From an uncultured Limosilactobacillus sp. (GTDB taxonomy: Bacteria; Bacillota; Bacilli; Lactobacillales; Lactobacillaceae): 32,762 nucleotides of DNA. Positions 24,940-32,762 of the stretch are shown piece by piece; position 1 is the stretch's first letter, and each line of letters starts with the position of its first letter. The notes under the pieces were generated by a model that was given only the letters and a program-made list of their open reading frames with translations, did not search any database and was not told where the DNA came from. The translations under genes were made by a program, and so were the position numbers. Location: assembly GCA_944326735.1 (NCBI GenBank), contig CALVFC010000004.1:1-32762 (forward strand). The letters are read 5' to 3'.

Positions 24940-25026
24940 TCATTCATGTTTGTTCATTCTACTTTCCAGCAATCCCGTGCCTAAACATGGAATAACTATT
25001 CGGTTGAGTAGAATTAGAACAACAAT
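24940..25026 (-). promoter_or_regulatory. ABC-F leader with short leader ORF(s) and anti-terminator element
   Basis: A strong AAAGGAGG site near 25034-25041 is followed, at ideal spacing, by an ATT codon at 25026 that opens a 28-codon hydrophobic frame ending at 24940. In the same frame an ATG at 24957 gives the tiny MNKHE. A TTG at 25024-25025 offers a three-codon alternative. Which one is translated is uncertain. The anti-terminator sequence (24962-24971) lies within this frame, so a stalled ribosome could switch the fold. Confidence 0.5.
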
Positions 25027-25056
25027 GGATGATTCCTCCTTTTATTTACTGATTTG

Positions 25057-25086
25057 AATATACCAGACGACCTATTTAGAAGTCAA
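25057..25086 (-). promoter_or_regulatory. Promoter of the ABC-F leader
   Basis: On the minus strand, TTGACT (25086-25081) and TATATT (25062-25057) with an 18-base spacer start transcription about 200 bases before the ABC-F gene, right after the DyP pseudogene. Confidence 0.75.
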
Positions 25087-25088
25087 GG

Positions 25089-25442
25089 CTAATTGAACTC
25101 GCCATCGGCAATCTTGTCTAAGAGAGGGCGTGATGGGATGAAGAACAGCTGTCCAGACAAGATGTCGGAGAAGGATAGCAGGTAGTCGCCCTTGTCGAGC
25201 ATGTTTTGCAGCATTGTCTTCGTAACCTTCCAGTACCGGGAGTAACCGATAAAGTAGGTTCCAGTATTGCCAGAAGCGGGGTCAGAATATGGGACGTTCA
25301 TCCGGACAATCTTTTGTTCGACCCCGTTGATCTTAGCCTGGGAGGCAACGTTGTGGGCATTGCTGAACTTTTCCCCGTCTTCTAGTTCCAGGTCAGAGAA
25401 TTTCTTCCGCCCAACCGCTTTTTCTTGGGTTTCTGTCGTTAA
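25089..25442 (-). pseudogene. DyP-type peroxidase, 3' fragment
   Basis: This is the C-terminal part of a dye-decolorising heme peroxidase. The frame reads TTETQEKAVGRKKF, then VPYSDPASGNTGTYFIGYSR and SGQLFFIPSRPLLD to the stop, about 116 residues, matching the end of the family. It is cut from its 5' part (26834-27264) by the tnpB element. It has no ribosome site of its own, so it is dead as a gene. Confidence 0.85.
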
Positions 25443-25562
25443 TTTATTAAGGACTGTCCAGAAGACTCGTTACTTTAGTGACGAGATGAATGGTCTTTGA
25501 TCATCTTTAGCTAATCATAAAAGTAACTATTTTGATAGAATTAATTGAGAAGGAAGGTGAGT

Positions 25563-26726
25563 ATGTTGACCATAATTAAGGGTGTAAAGCTTCGACTATA
25601 TCCTAATGTTCATCAAACGGATCAATTGTGGCAAATGTTTGGTAATAATCGTTTCGTTTGGAACCAGATGTTAGCAATGGCTAAAGAGCGATATATTAAT
25701 AATCCACATAGTCATTTCATCAATGAGTACGGAATGAACTATCTGTTAAAGCCACTTAAAAATCAATATCAATTCTTAAAACATAGTGATTCAACTAGCT
25801 TACAAGTGGTTAATCATGACCTAGCACAAGCCTTTAAGATGTTATTTAAGCACCAAGGCGGGTATCCACGGTTTAAGTCACGCCACCAGGTGCGCCAGTC
25901 GTATACAGGAAGATCTGGCTGCCAGGTGCTCGCCAAACGGCGAGTTAAGTTGCCTAAACTAGGCAGTATAAGAACTAGTAAAACGAATCAGCTTAACAAC
26001 GGCAAAATCAAGCGATATACGGTTAGCTTAGAACCAACTGGACGGTATTATCTTTCTCTCCAAGTCGAGGTTGAAGCACCACAAGTGTTACCTAAAACGG
26101 GACGAACTGTTGGGCTTGACGTTGGGTTAGCGGATCTAGCAATCAGCTCTGATGGTATGAAATACGGGACTTTTAACGCTCGTTGGGCAGAAAAGCAAGC
26201 CATTAAGTGGCAAAGTAAGTACGCTAAGCGTAAGCATCAAGCCACCATCGCAGTTAGACAATGGAATCATAACCATAAGACCGGCAAAGAAGAGCTAACT
26301 GACTATCAAAATTGGCAGCGGGCCCGACAACAAAAGGCCCGTTACCAAGCAAAGGTAGCGAACCAGCGCAAAGACTATTTACATAAGTTGACAACAAACT
26401 TAGTTAAACAATATGACGTGATTGTAATTGAAGATTTGAAAACCAAGAATCTCCAAAAGAATCATCATTTAGCTAAGTCGATTGCCAACGCTAGTTGGTA
26501 TCAATTCCGGACTATGTTGGAGTACAAATGCGCTTGGTATGGCAAGAAACTCATCATGGTGAAGCCTAACTATACCAGTCAGATTTGTAGTCAATGTGGT
26601 TATCATAGTGGCCCCAAACCACTCAAAGTTCGTGAATGGACATGCTTAAAGTGTGGCACCCATCACGATCGAGATGTTAATGCGGCAGTTAATATCTTGC
26701 AGAAAGGATTAAAAGCCGTTGGCTAG
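25563..26726 (+). CDS. tnpB: TnpB RNA-guided nuclease (IS605 OrfB family)
   Basis: A 387-aa compact RNA-guided endonuclease, ancestor of Cas12. The RuvC-like active site is complete: D186 (VGLDVGLADLA), E290 (VIVIEDLKTKNL) and D371 (HDRDVNAAVNIL). The zinc finger has C342, C345, C361 and C364. The N-terminal helix-turn-helix region (KLRLYPNVHQ) is present. The ATG at 25563 follows GAAGGAAGGTGAG; the upstream ORF start at 25545 is not needed. Known TnpB proteins use an omega RNA from the element's right end to cut the empty donor site and so keep the element. No disabling mutation is visible. Confidence 0.93.
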   Translation: MLTIIKGVKLRLYPNVHQTDQLWQMFGNNRFVWNQMLAMAKERYINNPHSHFINEYGMNYLLKPLKNQYQFLKHSDSTSLQVVNHDLAQAFKMLFKHQGGYPRFKSRHQVRQSYTGRSGCQVLAKRRVKLPKLGSIRTSKTNQLNNGKIKRYTVSLEPTGRYYLSLQVEVEAPQVLPKTGRTVGLDVGLADLAISSDGMKYGTFNARWAEKQAIKWQSKYAKRKHQATIAVRQWNHNHKTGKEELTDYQNWQRARQQKARYQAKVANQRKDYLHKLTTNLVKQYDVIVIEDLKTKNLQKNHHLAKSIANASWYQFRTMLEYKCAWYGKKLIMVKPNYTSQICSQCGYHSGPKPLKVREWTCLKCGTHHDRDVNAAVNILQKGLKAVG

Positions 26727-26800
26727 GGACTAGCCGTGGTAAGAGAGAGGAGTTCTGTAAGTTATTCGGCATACCGATATAACATCCTAAATACTACTTC
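26640..26800 (+). ncRNA. Candidate omega RNA of TnpB
   Basis: The 3' end of tnpB and the following non-coding right end contain a perfect GGCTAG-gga-CTAGCC hairpin (26721-26735) and a longer one at 26761-26783. In this family the guide-scaffold RNA overlaps the tnpB end and stops at the element boundary, with the guide copied from flanking DNA. Position and hairpins are seen; boundaries are inferred. Confidence 0.4.
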
Positions 26801-26833
26801 GTGTTCCCAGAAGCTTGGTCATTGATGGCCGAG

Positions 26834-27264
26834 TAGTTCACTCCAGATGTCCATGTGATGACGCCATTTTTGGGCAAAGGCATAGGAGCCATTCTCAAAG
26901 AAGGGGTCTTCATCACCAATAATGGCATAGTCAGCGGCATCTTCCACTTGCGGGTTTTCGGTGCCATCGATAAAGCCGATGAGTGCTCGTCCTTCAAAGT
27001 AATGGAAGCCCTTCGTTTCGTCGACAACTGTGGTGAAGTCCCGTAAGAACAACATGACTTATAAACAGCCGCTTCATCGTTGGCCCGAATGTGGAGGAAG
27101 AGGTCACCCTTGGTAGCGGGCATTTGGTACTTAGGACCCGTTAACGTTTGGTAGGTTTCCAGCTCCTTTGCTTGATCCTGCCGGTTTAATTCCAAAACAG
27201 TGAATTGAACATGTTCACCAGCGTCTTTCCAGACATCTTGTGCTTGACTTGGGTTCATTGACAT
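26834..27264 (-). pseudogene. DyP-type peroxidase, 5' fragment with frameshift
   Basis: This is the N-terminal part of the same peroxidase. The frame starts MSMNPSQAQDVW behind GGAAGGAG and reads to HIRANDEAAVYK. It then shifts near 27055, and the continuation LRDFTTVVDETKGFHYFEG with the family motif GFIDGTENP lies in the next frame, ending at MDIWSEL where the tnpB element begins. Compared with family members of about 310 aa, roughly 55 residues also seem absent after LNRQDQ. That deletion is judged from memory of the family. Three separate lesions suggest long-term decay. Confidence 0.82.
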
Positions 27265-27358
27265 ATCGTGATACTCCTTCCAGATCTAAGTTATCGTTCC
27301 ACCATCTATTATATCGTAAAATTGCCGTTAATCCCCGTGACAATCACCAGATGACAGC

Positions 27359-27388
27359 TTGCAAGTGAATTCGTGTAAGCGGTAAAAT
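27359..27388 (+). promoter_or_regulatory. Promoter of the yfcC-pepV unit
   Basis: TTGCAA (27359-27364) and TAAAAT (27383-27388) are separated by 18 bases, about 46 bases before the permease start. Confidence 0.5.
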
Positions 27389-27434
27389 GTTAGTGAAGCT
27401 TTTCTCAATAGATTAAGAGATACGGGGTGATGAA

Positions 27435-28952
27435 ATGCAGACTGAGAAAGCACAAAAAAAGCATCGGTTCCATATGCCATCGGCGTTCACAATCCTCTTT
27501 GCCATTATTGTTGTTATTGCTATTTTGACGTGGATTATTCCAGCCGGGACGTACGCAACTGATAAAGCCGGGAACATTATTTCTGGTACGTATAAGGCCG
27601 TGGCCAGCAAGCCACAAGGAATCTGGGATGTCTTCATGGCGCCAGTCATTGGGATGGTCGGTGATAAGAAGACTGAAGGGGCCATTTCAGTGTCCCTGTT
27701 TATCCTGGTCATCGGTGGATTCTTAGGGGTTGTTAATAAGACGGACGCCCTTAACCAGGGAATTAGTTCAATCGTCCACCGTTACAAGGGTCGGGAAAAA
27801 CACCTGATTCCGATTCTGATGATCCTGTTTGCCCTCGGTGGTTCTACTTACGGGATGGGTGAAGAAACGATTGCCTTTTACCCACTCCTGATTCCAGTCA
27901 TGATGGGGGTTGGCTTTGACTCCTTGGTTGCCGTAGCGATTGCCTTAGTTGGGACCCAGGTTGGGTGCTTAGCATCAACGGTGAACCCGTTTGCGACCGG
28001 GGTTGCCTCCCAAACCTTGAACATTTCACCCGGTGACGGCTTAGGTTCTCGGATTTTGTTACTGATCATTACAACGGCGGTCAGCATCATTTATGTTTAC
28101 CACTATGCTTCCGTGATTGAAAAGGATCCCACCAAGTCCTTGATTTACGACCAACGGGCAGCCGATGAAGAACGGTTTGCTATTAAGACCCGAACTAGCG
28201 ATGATACGCCAATGTCTGGTCGCCAAAAGGCCGTTATCTGGCTCTTTGGATTAACATTCGTAATCATGATCCTGGGACTGATTCCGTGGACCAACCTTAA
28301 CCCACACTGGACATTCTTTGACCAGTTTACTAAGTGGCTAACGGGTATCCCAGTCATTGGTACGTTATTGGGCCATGATATGGCACCACTGGGCACGTGG
28401 TACTTCAATGAAATCACGATGCTCTTCCTCCTCATGTCCGTGATTATCATGTGGGTTTACCACATGAAGGAAGGCGAGTTCATGGACGCCTTTATGAAGG
28501 GGATGGCCGACTTCCTGAGCGTTGCCATTATTGTGGCGGTTGCTCGTGGTATTCAAGTCATCATGAACAACGGGATGATTACCGGGACTGTCCTTCACTG
28601 GGGTGAGTTAGGACTGCACGGTTTATCACAAAGCGTCTTCATTATCCTGACTTACATTTTCTACATTCCAATGTCATTCTTGATTCCATCAACTTCCGGA
28701 CTGGCGGCGGCAACAATGGGGATAATTGGTCCCCTGGGTCACTTTGCCCACGTTTCGGGGAGCTTAGTGATCACGGCTTACCAAGCCGCTTCTGGATGGG
28801 TCAACCTGATTACACCAACATCTGGGGTTGTCATGGGGGCCTTAGCAATTGCCCACGTTAACGTCAGCGTTTGGTGGAAGTGGATGTTGAAACTGATGAT
28901 CTACCTGTTCATCATTACCTGTGTATTCTTAGGTGTTGCTGCAGTACTTTAG
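27435..28952 (+). CDS. YfcC-family membrane permease
   Basis: An integral membrane protein of 505 aa with about 12 helices, of the DcuC/YfcC superfamily that includes basic amino-acid and C4-dicarboxylate carriers. Typical features are FTILFAIIVVIAILTWIIPAG near the N-terminus, the loop GGSTYGMGEE at about 135-145, VGTQVGCLASTVNPF, and the C-terminal repeat SGLAAATMG…TPTSGVVMGAL. The ATG at 27435 follows GGGGTGA. The PepV gene starts 12 bases after its stop, so the pair may import a peptide or amino-acid product and process it. The substrate is not known. Confidence 0.85.
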   Translation: MQTEKAQKKHRFHMPSAFTILFAIIVVIAILTWIIPAGTYATDKAGNIISGTYKAVASKPQGIWDVFMAPVIGMVGDKKTEGAISVSLFILVIGGFLGVVNKTDALNQGISSIVHRYKGREKHLIPILMILFALGGSTYGMGEETIAFYPLLIPVMMGVGFDSLVAVAIALVGTQVGCLASTVNPFATGVASQTLNISPGDGLGSRILLLIITTAVSIIYVYHYASVIEKDPTKSLIYDQRAADEERFAIKTRTSDDTPMSGRQKAVIWLFGLTFVIMILGLIPWTNLNPHWTFFDQFTKWLTGIPVIGTLLGHDMAPLGTWYFNEITMLFLLMSVIIMWVYHMKEGEFMDAFMKGMADFLSVAIIVAVARGIQVIMNNGMITGTVLHWGELGLHGLSQSVFIILTYIFYIPMSFLIPSTSGLAAATMGIIGPLGHFAHVSGSLVITAYQAASGWVNLITPTSGVVMGALAIAHVNVSVWWKWMLKLMIYLFIITCVFLGVAAVL

Positions 28953-28964
28953 GAGATGTGCGAA

Positions 28965-30299
28965 ATGAGTAAAATCGTTAATGAACAAGAACAACAAGCG
29001 GCCGTTAAAGCCCTGGAACGGCTGATTTCCGTTCCATCTTATAACCAAGAAAAAGCAGCTGGTGCACCATTTGGCCAAGGCGTGCGGAACGCCCTGGACG
29101 AAATGATGAAGATCTGTGACGAATTAGGCTTTAAGACCTATGAAGATCCAGCTGGCTACTATGGCTATGCTGAGGTTGGTCAGGGTGACAAGGTCTTTGG
29201 TGTCATTTGCCACCTTGATACTGTACCGGCAGGGGACCTGGCAGCCTGGGAGCACGACCCATTTAAGGGAACGGTCATTAATAATGCTGTTTATGGTCGT
29301 GGGGCCCAAGATGATAAGGGACCGGGAATTGCGGCCCTCTTTGCTGTTAAGGCCTTGATGGACCGTGGTTACCAATTTAAGCAACGGATTCGGTTCATTT
29401 ACGGGACCGATGAGGAAATCCTGTGGCGGGGGATTGCCCAATATAACAAGAAGGAATCACCCATTGACTCTGGAATTTCCCCAGATGCAGAATTCCCATT
29501 GATCTATGCGGAAAAGGGTCTGCAACAGTCCTACTTGGTTGGGCCTGGTACCGATCAATTGAAGATCAGCTTGAAGAACGCCTTCAATGCGGTGCCTGAT
29601 AAGGCTGTTTATGATGGCCCTAAGTTAGCGGAGGTCAAGGCAGCGTTGGACCGGCACGGCTTCAAGTACAATGATGATGGAGACTCCATTACCGTCTTAG
29701 GGAAATCAGTTCACGCAATGCTAGCACCCCAAGGGACCAATGCTGTTTTACGGCTCGCAATCGCCCTTGACGAAGTCTTTGACTTTAAGCCGCTCGACTT
29801 TATTGGTAAGCTCTTCAAGGAAGATGCGACTGGTTCAAACGTTTTAGGGGATGTCGAGGATGAATCCGGTCACTTAACCTTCAACATTTCGAGTTTGGAG
29901 ATCAACGAGAAAGAGACGCGGATGCAAATTGACCTGCGGATTCCCGTTACGATTGACCGGGATAAGTTGATTGAAGAGTTGAGCAAGAAGGTGGCTCCAT
30001 ATGACCTGAAGTACGTTCACTTCGACTACCTGGCCCCATTGTACGTACCAAAGGATACCAAGCTGGTCCAAACCTTAATGGACGTTTACAAGGAACAAAC
30101 GGGTGATCAGGACGCCACCCCACAGATTTCCGGTGGGGCAACGTTTGCCCGGACAATGCATAACTGTGTGGCCTTTGGTGGAATGTTGCCAACAACGCCC
30201 GATTACATGCACCAGGCCAACGAACAATGGCCATTGCCTGACATGTACAAGGCAATGGAAATCTTTGCCCAAGCTATTAAGCGGTTAGTGTGTGACTAA
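28965..30299 (+). CDS. pepV: Dipeptidase PepV (M20 metallopeptidase)
   Basis: A cytoplasmic zinc dipeptidase of 444 aa that cleaves dipeptides, especially with an N-terminal hydrophobic or beta-Ala residue. Zinc and catalytic residues are H83 and D85 (CHLDTVP), D116/D117 (GAQDDKG), and E150/E151 (GTDEE). The C-terminal histidine lies in PDYMHQANEQ. The ATG at 28965 fits the AGGAG site at 28951-28955 better than the ATG at 28956, which abuts it. It is co-transcribed with the permease and ends at a perfect terminator. Confidence 0.93.
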   Translation: MSKIVNEQEQQAAVKALERLISVPSYNQEKAAGAPFGQGVRNALDEMMKICDELGFKTYEDPAGYYGYAEVGQGDKVFGVICHLDTVPAGDLAAWEHDPFKGTVINNAVYGRGAQDDKGPGIAALFAVKALMDRGYQFKQRIRFIYGTDEEILWRGIAQYNKKESPIDSGISPDAEFPLIYAEKGLQQSYLVGPGTDQLKISLKNAFNAVPDKAVYDGPKLAEVKAALDRHGFKYNDDGDSITVLGKSVHAMLAPQGTNAVLRLAIALDEVFDFKPLDFIGKLFKEDATGSNVLGDVEDESGHLTFNISSLEINEKETRMQIDLRIPVTIDRDKLIEELSKKVAPYDLKYVHFDYLAPLYVPKDTKLVQTLMDVYKEQTGDQDATPQISGGATFARTMHNCVAFGGMLPTTPDYMHQANEQWPLPDMYKAMEIFAQAIKRLVCD

Positions 30300-30320
30300 T
30301 TACATAACAGATTGTATCCA

Positions 30321-30355
30321 AAAAGCGGTACCTGAGGATTTCAGGTACCGCTTTT
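30321..30355. terminator. Bidirectional terminator between pepV and the sucrose genes
   Basis: A perfect 15-bp stem (30321-30335 with 30341-30355) starts with AAAA and ends with TTTT, serving convergent units. The remaining bases to 30441 show no gene. Confidence 0.9.
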
Positions 30356-30441
30356 GGTGTATTTCAACGTTCATTATGGGAGATGTTAATTGGAAAGGGT
30401 TTGCTAATGCACGTTGAGATTATTTAGGAGATGTAATTCAA

Positions 30442-31899
30442 TTACTTTTGAACAAAGAATTCTTCGCCGTTGGCAGTAATGGTGAAGGTCTTGTTAGCAG
30501 CGTCTGCATCAAGAACAGCAACGTTGTTACCATCTTTGTCTTGACGAGTGATCTTGATCGTCGTGTCAGAAGGGGTTTCAACCTTGATAGAACCATCCAA
30601 GTCAAAGGCCGCAAACTTGTTCCGCCAGGAGAGGAGCTTCAACAGGTTAGCAACAACTGGACGTTGAACTTCCTTAGCAACTTCTTCTTTAGTGTAGTAG
30701 TGACGGTTGATGTTCCGACCTTCCTTGGTCTTTTCGAGCAATTCAAGGTCGTTGGAACCAGCCAGTAAACCAACGTAGTAGATCATTGGAATACCAGGGG
30801 CAAAGATTTGAATAGCACGGGAAAGCAAGTAAGCCTTGTCGTTGTCACCTAATGCTGAGTAGTAAGTGGAGTTGATTTGGTAGATGTCCAGGTTGTGGTA
30901 TTCAGCACTGGAGTACTTCCGCTTAACGTTAGCACCAACCTTGTACAGTTCGTTAGAAGCGTATTTGATTTCGTCATCAGTTAAGATGTCCTTGGCATCA
31001 ACAACCCCAATACCATCGTGAGTGTCCAGGGTAGTAAATTGCTTCATTGGGCACATCTTCAACCACTTAGCCAAACGGTTGGTCTTGCCAGAGTACATCG
31101 TGTAGAGAGTGGTCATTGGCAAAGCAAAGTCGTAAACAAAGTAACCGTGCTTGGAGATCTTAGCAGGGATAGTGTAGTGTTCGTGAATTTCAGGTAAGAT
31201 TTGGGCCTTGTATGGGGCCAGGATTTCACGAATTTCACCTAAGAGGTCCCAAATTTCTGGTTCAACGAAGAAGTCGTTGGTATCAGCCTTCTTAACGGCG
31301 TAAGCAAAGGCATCCAAACGAATTAAGTCGGCACCGTGCTTAACCATGTCAGTCAAAGTTTGCTTGAAGAATTCGTTAGCAACCTTGCTCTTGACGTTGA
31401 TATCGATTTGTTCTTCACCGAATGTGTTCCACAGGTGTTCCTTAGTACCATCATCGAAGTCGATTTCTTGTTCCGGAGCCTTGTCCTTCCGCTTGTAGAT
31501 CTTGTCAATGTCTTCTTGGGTAGGACGGCCTTTACCAGCAGCTTCCCAGAACTTTTCCCAACGAATGAAGAAGTCACTGTACTTAGAAGCGTCGTGGTTC
31601 TTCTTGAAGTCTTGGTACATTACGGACTTCTTGGAAATGTGGTTAATCATGAAGTCAAACATTAAGTAGTAGTCCTTACCAAGGGCTTCAACGTCATCCC
31701 AATTACCAAATGCTGGATCAACAACATCGTAACGGTATGGGGCAAAACCACGGTCACCAGTTGATGGGAAGAATGGCAGTAAGTGCACACCACCAATAGC
31801 GTCACCAATGTATTCCTTCAAGACTTCATGAGTTTCCTTAATGTTCTTGGCCATGGAGTCAGAATAGGTGATTAACATTGCTTTGTTTTGAATTGGCAT
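30442..31899 (-). CDS. gtfA: Sucrose phosphorylase (GH13)
   Basis: This enzyme splits sucrose with phosphate into glucose-1-phosphate and fructose, saving one ATP per sucrose. At 485 aa it has the length of the GH13 sucrose phosphorylases. The nucleophile is D196 (IRLDAFAYA), the acid/base is E237 (LPEIHEHY) and the transition-state stabiliser is D295 (DTHDGIG). Substrate motifs [14 protein letters not shown] and FDFMINHIS are present. The ATG at 31899 follows TTGGAGG. It lies 21 bases after the MFS transporter stop, in the same direction, so the permease probably brings in the sucrose. Codon use is that of a well-expressed gene. Confidence 0.95.
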   Translation of the reverse strand: MPIQNKAMLITYSDSMAKNIKETHEVLKEYIGDAIGGVHLLPFFPSTGDRGFAPYRYDVVDPAFGNWDDVEALGKDYYLMFDFMINHISKKSVMYQDFKKNHDASKYSDFFIRWEKFWEAAGKGRPTQEDIDKIYKRKDKAPEQEIDFDDGTKEHLWNTFGEEQIDINVKSKVANEFFKQTLTDMVKHGADLIRLDAFAYAVKKADTNDFFVEPEIWDLLGEIREILAPYKAQILPEIHEHYTIPAKISKHGYFVYDFALPMTTLYTMYSGKTNRLAKWLKMCPMKQFTTLDTHDGIGVVDAKDILTDDEIKYASNELYKVGANVKRKYSSAEYHNLDIYQINSTYYSALGDNDKAYLLSRAIQIFAPGIPMIYYVGLLAGSNDLELLEKTKEGRNINRHYYTKEEVAKEVQRPVVANLLKLLSWRNKFAAFDLDGSIKVETPSDTTIKITRQDKDGNNVAVLDADAANKTFTITANGEEFFVQK

Positions 31900-31920
31900 A
31901 ATTAAAAACCTCCAAATAAA

Positions 31921-32762
31921 TTAATTAGCTTTTTGAGAACGACGAGTTGCAAAGAAGATAATGATCCCGATCAGAATCAGTACGGCACCGTAGACTGGGA
32001 ATGGAGCAGCTAACCCGAAACCGGATAATGGCTTACCCAGCAGGGCGTTTGTCCATTGACCAACCGTTGGTGAGAAGAATGAACCGAAGTTGAAACCAAT
32101 CAAGCACAGTGAAGTAACCAGGGGCTGCTTGTTAGACGGTGCTAGGTCTGGCAACAGGTTGAAAATCAATGGTGAAACCAATTGCAGTGGGAAACCGATC
32201 AGCAAGAGACCGATAACCATCATGACAAAGTTGTGACCAGCAAAACCGAATAAGAAGTTCGAAAGGGCCATTAAGCCAAGACCAAGGTACACTGTACCGA
32301 AGCCGAGCCGCTTTTGAATGGAACCGTAGAAGAGGCCACCCAGTGTGGCACCGATTAACATCAGAGATAAGAACATTGATGAACCGGTGTAGTTGCTACC
32401 GTTGATGGCAACGGATAAACCAGGGAACCGATTTTCCATTCCAATGTAGTCGATACAAAGGATGAAGGCGAAGAGTACTAAGAGGTAAACAACGGGACTA
32501 ATCTTAGTGATCTTTTTTGGTTCGTCCGTGATTTCATCCGCTAAGTCATCTTCAGAAACTTCTTCGTCTTGCGAAACACTGTCATCCGGAACCCGAATGG
32601 CAAAGAAGAAGAGGACAACGAATGCCAAAGCGTAAACCAGGAAGGAAGTGTGCCAGCCAGCAACACTGAGCAGTAACCCCGCAATTGCTAAGGTACATGC
32701 CTGCCCGATCTGCTCGGCAGCTGCCCGCCAGCCTAGCATTTGGGCCCGGGTGCTACCTTCAT
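31921..32762 (-). CDS. MFS transporter, partial (C-terminal part)
   Basis: This is the C-terminal 280 residues of a major facilitator permease, cut by the window edge. The reading frame continues without a start through EGSTRAQMLGWR to base 32762, so the ATG at 32739 is internal and not the start. Roughly seven membrane helices are visible, with an acidic loop between about the second and third (DDSVSQDEEVSEDDLADE). With sucrose phosphorylase next in the operon, sucrose or a related sugar is the likely substrate; this is an inference. Confidence 0.85.
   Translation of the reverse strand, partial: EGSTRAQMLGWRAAAEQIGQACTLAIAGLLLSVAGWHTSFLVYALAFVVLFFFAIRVPDDSVSQDEEVSEDDLADEITDEPKKITKISPVVYLLVLFAFILCIDYIGMENRFPGLSVAINGSNYTGSSMFLSLMLIGATLGGLFYGSIQKRLGFGTVYLGLGLMALSNFLFGFAGHNFVMMVIGLLLIGFPLQLVSPLIFNLLPDLAPSNKQPLVTSLCLIGFNFGSFFSPTVGQWTNALLGKPLSGFGLAAPFPVYGAVLILIGIIIFFATRRSQKAN

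Larger units (their letters stand above)
25443..26833 (+). mobile_element. IS200/IS605-type element with tnpB only
   Basis: An insertion of about 1.4 kb splits the DyP gene. A left-end hairpin (25466-25485, CTCGT…ACGAG) and right-side hairpins (26721-26735, 26761-26783, 26815-26832) resemble the subterminal imperfect palindromes of the family. No tnpA is present, so movement needs one in trans. The outer ends are set by where DyP coding resumes (WSEL on one side, LTTETQ on the other) and may be off by tens of bases on the right. There is no target duplication, as expected. Confidence 0.75.

Noticed and set aside
24847..24943. N-terminal extension of the ABC-F protein from 24943
   Set aside because: The in-frame extension runs through the terminator hairpin and T run; the family starts near the TTG at 24847, which has its own ribosome site.
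26794..26840. DyP-like residues (QASGNTK) inside the tnpB element's right end
   Set aside because: There is slight similarity to VPYSDPASGNTG of the 3' fragment, but it is too short and in conflict with the clean resumption of coding at WSEL and LTTETQ; it is kept only as uncertainty in the element's right boundary.

Overview
The window looks like the chromosome of a heterofermentative lactobacillus, most likely Limosilactobacillus (fermentum/mucosae/pontis type). The grounds are the genes themselves: a metA-cysK pair, PepV dipeptidase, sucrose phosphorylase beside an MFS permease, a DUF4767 lipoprotein, and EF-P with a KPGKG loop. Codons are moderately GC-rich, while the mobile pieces are AT-rich. 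The species call is an inference.

Layout. 1-1.9 kb: a cysteine/methionine pair (metA-cysK) ending in a structured intergenic repeat. 2.1-3.5 kb: an IS110-family element with a candidate bridge RNA. 3.5-4.5 kb: a CorA-type metal transporter on the minus strand. 4.6-5.8 kb: a 38-aa gene, the first copy of a 131-bp structured repeat, and a lipoprotein. 5.85-11.5 kb: a three-gene operon (YjbR/TerB protein, DUF2791 ATPase, Lhr-like helicase) that I read as a Shango-type anti-phage system. 11.5-15.7 kb: a secreted SGNH hydrolase, a zinc dehydrogenase, and a copper operon (cupredoxin + CopA) under two CopY boxes. 15.8-16.5 kb: a HigBA-like toxin-antitoxin pair. 16.6-17.5 kb: efp, followed by the second 131-bp repeat.

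17.5-19.8 kb: an unrecognised Cys-x-Cys protein paired with a HerA-type ATPase. 19.8-22.6 kb: KtrB/KtrA potassium uptake and a membrane-anchored methyltransferase. 22.7-25.1 kb: an alpha/beta hydrolase converging on an antibiotic-resistance type ABC-F gene, which is preceded by a clear transcription attenuator. 25.1-27.3 kb: a DyP peroxidase pseudogene split by a tnpB-only IS605-type element. 27.4-30.3 kb: a YfcC-family permease and PepV dipeptidase. 30.4-32.8 kb: sucrose phosphorylase and the 3' part of an MFS transporter that runs off the window.

The most interesting items are the Shango-like operon with its fused YjbR domain and palindromic promoter; the 131-bp repeat, whose two copies show a compensatory base-pair change; the HerA plus unknown-protein pair; and the ABC-F attenuator. 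Metabolic genes (sulfur amino acids, sucrose, peptides, K+, Cu) surround these accessory modules, so this is a core region with insertions and not one compact island.
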